Shown here: piece after piece, positions 58,301 through 64,000 of the stretch | Layout of the letters: each line of letters begins with the position of its first letter | Position numbering within the stretch: the first letter of the stretch is position 1 | Source of the DNA: Apophysomyces variabilis | Taxonomy: Eukaryota > Mucoromycota > Mucoromycetes > Mucorales > Mucoraceae | Assembly: GCA_002749535.1 (NCBI GenBank) | Contig: MZZL01000137.1 | Location: 22,345 to 86,344, forward strand | Length of the DNA stretch: 64,000 bases | Direction: 5' to 3' | The notes under the pieces: generated by a model | The model's database searches: none | Told to the model about the DNA's origin: nothing | Seen by the model: the letters and a program-made list of their open reading frames with translations, nothing else | Translations under genes and position numbers: made by a program

Positions 58301-58950
58301 CATAGCCTTATTAAATGGCGTGCTTCTTATAGATATATTTTTGCGTACAGAGATAGAGGTTGTCTTCATGCCTTCCATACCCTCCTTTCGCATCCACGGC
58401 AATGTTAACAGGATAAAGACGAAACAAAAGGGTTATAGTGAATTAGATTATGTTCAGCGTTTTATACGGTTTATGGTGAATAGCACAACGAATATTCAAT
58501 CCGATAGTTCGGAATATGATCTACTGAGAAACATTTTTGTGTATCCTGCGCGCCTTAGAACATAGACATAGACAAGTCAGTTTCTTGTACATATGGAGCA
58601 CTGATATTAACGTACGAAGCGGCGTGTTACTCAAGAGATTCTCCCCTTTTCATAATTGAAAATTATCACCACCGGTCATGACGGATGTTCCGTATATGTT
58701 CATCCTTGTCCAACTTGCTCCCACTTATATCTCTCCTTTCCCTAGATAAAGATGACAAGGAGCAGATACGGTGGCTTCATTCGAGACAAAATCTATGTCC
58801 GCTATCCTCGGCATGTGAATAACGAATTGGTTGTTTAATCATCCGGGCCATCATAGTCCGTTTATCCATATTATGTGCTATTACTTTATGACTGAATCAA
58901 ATTTCGCAAAAATAGTCTTGGATTGATGCAAATTAACTTGGTATGTGCTA
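55340..58950. other. Long gene-poor region
   Basis: About 3.6 kb with scattered short frames. 55897-56142 (82 codons, ending NINFLVTYDLRKSEIELVIP) and 58320-58565 (from a GTG codon, 81 codons) look slightly coding-like but are unrecognised and isolated. Broken frames and AT-rich spacing suggest old repeat or gene relics. I support no gene here. Confidence 0.35.
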
Positions 58951-59196
58951 TTATTCTTGATTTATATGTTTAAAGTTTGCCTTATCCAAAAGCGAGGTTA
59001 TCTTGCTGTCTATTTCATTGAGTTTTTCCCACTTTTTCTCATGGAACTGTTGCAAATGGGATTCATGACGCTTTTCCAGTTTCTTGAAATCTTCGTCTAA
59101 TTGGTTATGCCACGGATATAATACCCCAATCTGAAACGACAGAGCAGTAGTTCCAATGATAAAGTTGACAACCGTAAGGAGTTTATACTTGGTCAT
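58951..59196 (-). CDS. Small single-pass membrane protein with coiled coil, 81 aa
   Basis: An intact single-exon frame starts MTKYKLLTVVNFIIGTTALS. One predicted membrane segment (about residues 6-28) is followed by YPWHNQLDEDFKKLEKRHES and a charged helix to the end. A short N-terminal anchor with a basic start and an acidic/basic coiled coil is common among small mitochondrial inner membrane or assembly factors, but I do not recognise a family. ATG 59196 was chosen over an upstream in-frame TTG. An isolated small gene in a gene-poor stretch; moderate confidence that it is real. Confidence 0.5.
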   Translation of the reverse strand: MTKYKLLTVVNFIIGTTALSFQIGVLYPWHNQLDEDFKKLEKRHESHLQQFHEKKWEKLNEIDSKITSLLDKANFKHINQE

Positions 59197-60276
59197 TGTG
59201 CTAGAGAACAACACAAGAACTATGAATAGCTAAATACCATTTGAATGTGAAAATGATTAGATCAGTACTACTATTCTATCTTATGTCTGCAGGCATTTTC
59301 TCTTCTCGGTATCGTTGAGAAGAAGACAGGCCATCTAGTTGCAAGACATGCGGATACAGCCGACATTCTCCACCATTCTCATTCCAAACTCTCTATCAAA
59401 TTTACTGCTCACCTTTAGTATATGCTTGAACACTGCTTGCGTTAACGGGTATGAACTACTTGCTCTCTTGGAGCAAGAATAAATAGGGTATGGGTAGGTT
59501 ACAAAGGTGGAGGAGAGAAAGAGAAAGAGAAAGAGCGACGATGAGATCGAGTGGAATTTTCAAGTGTCAACACAGCTCCCCGTACTTCTCCGGCCCATGC
59601 CAAAATTGGGATTCCACTTTCTCCTTAAAGTTTAATGTCGCATCCAATGAGAATTCGATCACTTTGAGCTCTCTAACTTCTCCATATTTTTCTTCTCAAG
59701 AGCATAGCTGTCCTTTTAAGGATGCCTCAAGCTGAAACTAAAGTATTACACTCTTGTCCGAAATGGAAATAATTAGTTTCATAGAATATGCTTTTGTATC
59801 CTTAAAGATCTAGTATATGAAGTGGAACCGCAGATTCTCAAATTCCAGGCTGATATCCTCTAACGCTTCTACCAATGAAGCTAGTTCAACGTCACTTACA
59901 ATTGCTATTGACATACAAATTCCGAATGACAGTATTGTATGTCAAGCTGAAGAGTATTATAAGTAAATGAACTAGCGAAAAAAAAAAGAATAAGGAAACA
60001 CTGACAGTGAGGAAATCATTCAATTGCTTTGCACAATCATATCCGTTGGCACTCACTTGACTCTGTATTTATGTTTTTTCTGGATACGTTTATGCTTTTC
60101 CCAATAACAAAGCTCTATAGTGTGCTTTTTGGAATATCAAGTCTGCCTGGAGTACCAGCGATGGGCAAGCAAACCTGTTATCGTGCACGACTTTCCTCAT
60201 TTAGATAGTGGTTCGTGTCCTTAAAATCTCGTCGGTTTTTGTGGGCCTGATCTCACAACCCGCCTTTTGCAAGATC
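59197..60276. other. Gene-free stretch before the ZNRD2-like gene
   Basis: About 1.1 kb between divergent genes. One frame (59490-59735) starts in a GA repeat (MGRLQRWRRERERERATMR) and shows no conserved pattern. No other signal is seen. Confidence 0.3.
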
Positions 60277-61470
60277 ATGTTACAAACGCCTAGCTCTGAC
60301 ATTGACACGGCCATGTCAAAGCTAAGCACATATCTACTTCAGGGTTGGGTATGCTTCAGATATTATACGGCCATAGGCTAACTTTGCGATGGACAGGTTA
60401 TGACAGACGAACGCTGCCATGTGCCTGAATGCTTTGTGCCTATGATGCGATCAAAAGACGGATCCATCCGTTTCTGTGTCAACCACGATCCAAACCCCAC
60501 GTCGTCGTCGGCTGGAAATGCGCAACAGAAAGTATCACAACAGTCGGCCAATGGGACAACTGCGTCCACAATCGTCAAACAGGCAGCTTCGTCGGATGTC
60601 ACTCCCGTTGCAGCAGCGCAAGATAACACAGAAGAGGATGAACTGCGCATTCGTCGAAAGAGACGAGAGCAATCCTCCAAAGCGTCGCAACTGATTGGTC
60701 AAAAGCTGCTGCAACGCTGGGTTCTACTAAACGAAACATGCCCTAACGAGGATTGTTACGCGGTAAACGGGAGAATAGATAGACTATCTGGATGTTAAAG
60801 CTAATGTGCGCACCAAAGGTCCCATTGATGAGAAATCCATCAACGAAACATATGTTCTGTGTCATCTGTGAGCGTAACTATGTGTCTGAGGAGCAAATCA
60901 AGCAGCAAGAAGAGGGAAAGGAGGTAATTGAGACGAAAGAAACCCGAGAGAAGACAGCCATAGCTCCTCCTACTCAGCATCTTCAACGTGAAACAGAACA
61001 GGTGCGTATTTGTGGGTTTATACCGTGAAAACCTACCATTGATTGATGGTTCATCTTTCAAAAGGATCGACGGAAAAGACAAAAGGTTGAGATTGGGGAG
61101 GGAACAGAATCATAGAGGACTTGTGCATGGCAAATAACAATATGTTTTGTAGGTAGCACATCTGGATTCGGTGCCAGAATCTATCACCAAAGTAATTACC
61201 AGCACGCATGAATCCAGAACGACAGTTTCGAAAAATGTGCCAGCTGGTCAACCTACATCAGTGGGTATGATTGATATATTGGACACGCGTGGTGTATTCG
61301 AAACCTTGACGAGAAAAATGAATCAGTTAACGCGTACGGCTGAGGACTGCCATGAACCAACCAAACTGAAAGAAATATTTAATGCTATCCAAGCATGTGC
61401 TGAGGCTATTAAAGCGTGTATTGGTGTTGAGGAAGCGTATTCAAGAAAAATATCGACAAGAAACATCTGA
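60277..61470 (+). CDS. ZNRD2: ZNRD2/SSCA1 (autoantigen p27) family protein with two zinc ribbons, 312 aa
   Basis: Exons 60277-60348, 60397-60762, 60819-61001 and 61153-61470 join in phase 0. Two copies of the Auto_anti-p27 zinc-binding domain are present. The first is MSKLSTYLLQGWVMTDERC, then PECFVPMMRSKDGSIRFCVN. The second is LIGQKLLQRWVLLNETCPNE, then DCYAVPLMRNP and HMFCVICERNYV. Between them is a Ser/Ala-rich linker. The first copy is spread over an intron and is seen only after splicing; its last cysteine is followed by Asn-His rather than xxC (FCVNHD), so it may bind zinc less well. The C-terminus holds helices (LTRTAEDCHEPTKLKEIFNA). Human ZNRD2 is linked to mitotic and nuclear roles; the fungal function is not known. 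Confidence 0.86.
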
Positions 61471-61509
61471 AATACAAATATGTAAAAGTAATATCGAGTT
61501 GGTTTCTAA

Positions 61510-63473
61510 TTAGAGATCATGAGCACCTGCCATTCGCCAATTCTCTCCAAAATTCCCGACTAAATAAATGCAAATTCCACTGGCACAGCTGCCTATAGCA
61601 AGCAGAGTCAATGCCCATCCATTTCCAATGGCGCGTAATAGCAGAGGCGCGAATAAAGGTGTGATACCAGCCCAAGTGCACCGTAATAGATTGGCAGCGC
61701 TGATAACAGACGCAGAATAACCTTGATATGCGTCCACAAGATAGGTATTACTTGGCGTTTGCACCACACCTACGCCAATTCCCACTAGAAAAATAAAAAA
61801 AAAAGGGAATAAATTTGTCAGTGGCGATTCCAGTATTGTATAGATACATAGATATAAGGAAAGAAAGAAAACATTGTTACAGACATAAGAAAAGACCTGA
61901 TAACGGAACGGCGACATGGATACGGAACTGAATGCACCATCCATAGAGTAACTCGCCCAGGGGCAGTAATATGATACCAAGCCACATGATGGATAGCCGG
62001 GTTTCGGGTGTTTTGGTCATAGGTGTTGCTATTTTGTTATCTCCTTCTCTGACTTTGCGGTTCATCATCCAGTCGGTGTATCTACCCGAAAAGACGGCTC
62101 CCATAGCATTACCAATACCATTGGCTAGATAGGCCAGACCTATCTGGGAGCTTGAGAATCCATAGCGATAGTCGAGTTGATGTGGCAAAGTAGCGATGAT
62201 AAAGTACATAAAGCCATAAGCCATGGCATAGGGGAGTGAGGCTAAAATTACAAGAGGTCGTGCCAAAAATCGGAAGGGTCTAACAAAGCTCTTTGCAACA
62301 GCTTCTCTGGCCGCCGTGGGTCGTAAGATGGCAGGTGATGTCTCGGATAGGAAAATAATCATCATGATTAGAATCAAACCACCCATACCTGCCAGCACCC
62401 AGAAAATATATTTCCATCCGAGATCTATTAAAAAATGAATTTAGGTATTGTCAGCAAAAATTCATATCCATGACTTTTTCCTAAATGCTTTTTTTTTCTT
62501 TTGGTGTTGGTTTCTGTTACATTCATCGATATAGCCTCCAGCAATCGGTCCGACCACGGGTCCAATCAGTGGTCCTAAGAAAAAAAGACCCATAGCGTTT
62601 CCCCGCTTGTTGACAGGAAATAGATCGGTGATAGTCCTGAATACATATTCGTATCAGTTAAAGTGCAACCGACTGTACTGGCCTTCCCATCAATGACATT
62701 TGTTTTCATACCCTGCTCCCACCGCTTGTGCGGCGCTTGCACCTATTGCTTGAAGTATTCTCATCATGACAAAGACTGGGAATTGATTGGATATAGCGCA
62801 TCCTACGGTTGATCCTACATAGATGGCTGTCGCACTAAGATAGACCAATTTACGACCATAGCGCTCAGAGAGAGCGGCCCACATCATTGGCTTCATGGAG
62901 CATCGAGAAAATTAAAAGAGAAAAGGGAAAAGATGAAGAAAAGAAAGAAAGGATGGTCAATTTATTTACGTTGTGTCCTGATTCGATTCTTACAGCAATG
63001 CCGAGCGTAAAGACATAAAGGGATATAGTTGAATTGATCATGGTACTCGATACATGGAGGGTAGACCGTACTTGATAAATAGCTGGTACCTAAGAAAAAA
63101 TAAAAAGAATGAAGTTTATTCAGTCAGTTCGATAGGAGAGTTATGGAGGGGCTTTTTTTTTTCAAGTTGAGTGAAGTACTTGCGTAGATGGAGCTACTTA
63201 AAGGACCAAGAAAGCCTTGTAAGGCTACAACAAACAAGGTAAACCATTTTCTAGTGGATGATAACTGCTTTTTTTTTGTAACAAGAGCGATAAATGAGCA
63301 AAAGTAAGATAGGGTGCTGTTAAGCATCTACTTGCCTCTGTAAACAAAGGGATTCCTTTTTTTCCCTCCAAAAATTCCACGCTGTCTTGTAATGTGCTTG
63401 TACTGTCACCTGCAGTTGTTTCTTCATCTGTCTTTGCTGTTTCCTCTTCCGGTATATCTCTCAGGGATTTCAT
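61510..63473 (-). CDS. MFS transporter, DHA1 drug:H+ antiporter type, 471 aa
   Basis: Seven exons on the complement: 63336-63473, 63184-63267, 62994-63089, 62712-62890, 62521-62636, 61897-62424 and 61510-61784. After an acidic N-terminal tail comes a 12-helix pattern: FTLFVVALQGFLGPLSSSIY, then VPAIYQ with INSTISLYVFTLGIA (helices 1-2), MMWAALSERYGRKL (motif A), MRILQAIGASAAQAVGAG (helix 4), FLGPLIGPVVGPIAGGYI (motif C), YLGWKYIFWV (helix 6) and a second half with SSSQIGLAYL and GVGVVQTPSNTYLVDA. This is the fungal DHA1 (Qdr/Tpo/Flr-like) layout, exporting drugs, polyamines or organic acids. Introns 1 and 2 are both GC-AG with GCAAGT donors. It ends 39 bp from the convergent ZNRD2-like stop. 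Confidence 0.92.
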
Positions 63474-64000
63474 CTGCGTTCTCTAGAGAAAGGGTTTGAA
63501 AGAAGAGGAATAAAAAAAGTGAAGAAAGGGAAAGAGAGAAGAATAAGAATATAGTCTATAAGGAAGAAGGAGGAGGAGAAGTTCGAAAGGACCGAAAAGA
63601 AAAAGAAAAAGCATAGGATTTGTTTTTTCCTGCTCATTTTTCTTCGGAACAAGAAGGGAACGATCTACTAGCCCAAGACGATGATTGTTACCTGCTAAAC
63701 CCATCTTTTCATCAATTGCATTTTTGGTAATGCTATTTAATTTGTTTTCTAATGCTGAACATTATAGATATATACGTTCGTTGATTTATTTTTATTCTCC
63801 ATTTCATCTTTCCAACTTATACATAAAAAAGCGACATCTCTCTAACTTTTAACTCCTTTTCCTTCTTTTATTTTTCACGTTATGAATAGCCCATCATATA
63901 TTTTATTCTATTCATCTTTCTAGATGTAATTACATACTGGTCCAAGGGTCCTTTTTTTGGTGGACTCGGTTTTATAGGGCATAATAGAAAAAAAAAGAAG
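63474..64000. other. Upstream region of the MFS transporter
   Basis: About 530 bases, purine-rich on the plus strand near 63484-63660, otherwise T-rich. No exon could be joined to the transporter; it is likely its promoter and 5' UTR, cut by the window end. Confidence 0.35.

Noticed and set aside
1..64000. tRNA genes, rRNA genes, CRISPR arrays, bacterial-type operons
   Set aside because: None seen by eye. The direct repeats at 41.7-42.2 kb are only two units of about 210 bp without spacers, so not CRISPR. A tRNAscan run would settle tRNAs.

Overview
The window reads as nuclear DNA of a filamentous early-diverging fungus, most likely Mucoromycota (Mucorales-like). This is an inference from dense short introns (mostly 45-70 nt), a Gemin6 homologue and a two-domain ZNRD2-type protein, LINE fragments with a familiar Mucorales-like linker, and many GA/CT tracts. 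Coding exons were rebuilt by hand by joining reading frames across splice sites that keep phase. 19 genes could be modelled end to end (one of them 5'-truncated relative to its paralogue), with 92 introns in total.

Layout. 1-1.7 kb: a truncated CDS end and degenerate fragments, including a LINE remnant. 2.5-6.5 kb: a 5-exon, 1,256-residue Fanzor/TnpB-like RuvC protein. 8-19.6 kb: housekeeping genes eL33 (-), a Nudix hydrolase (+), a CYSTM-type small protein (+), APN2 (-), a protein kinase (+), Gemin6 (+) and a Whi5-like protein (-). 20.8-22.8 kb: NTF2 (+) and an unrecognised 355-residue protein (-). 23.8-40.1 kb: two giant paralogues of 1,485 and 1,845 residues on either side of MRC1/claspin. 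41.1-44.5 kb: a decayed gene copy, a ~210-bp direct repeat and its intact 442-residue relative. 44.9-46.4 kb: mitoribosomal mL38 (-). 48.5-50 kb: a Bni4-like protein (-). 53.6-55.3 kb: a methyltransferase (-). 59-64 kb: a small membrane protein (-), a ZNRD2-like protein (+) and an MFS transporter (-).

The most unusual content is the pair of giant paralogues. Each is built from tandem copies of a three-exon cassette with intron phases 0-1-1-0. The cassettes carry a GYYYP...LGG motif reminiscent of MACPF domains. They are followed by a FAR1/WRKY-GCM1-like C-C-H-H site, MIR-like repeats and a Sel1 tail. The upstream copy lacks about the first 330 residues, and the copies differ by three introns.

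Also notable: the Fanzor-like protein appears to show the relocated catalytic glutamate described for Fanzors. Four of the 92 modelled introns use GC-AG borders. There are 14-nt and 19-nt internal microexons. Housekeeping genes here (eL33, mL38, NTF2, APN2, MRC1, Gemin6) serve translation, nuclear import, DNA repair and replication, and snRNP assembly; there is no operon logic. Exon borders are sequence-based inferences and need RNA evidence.
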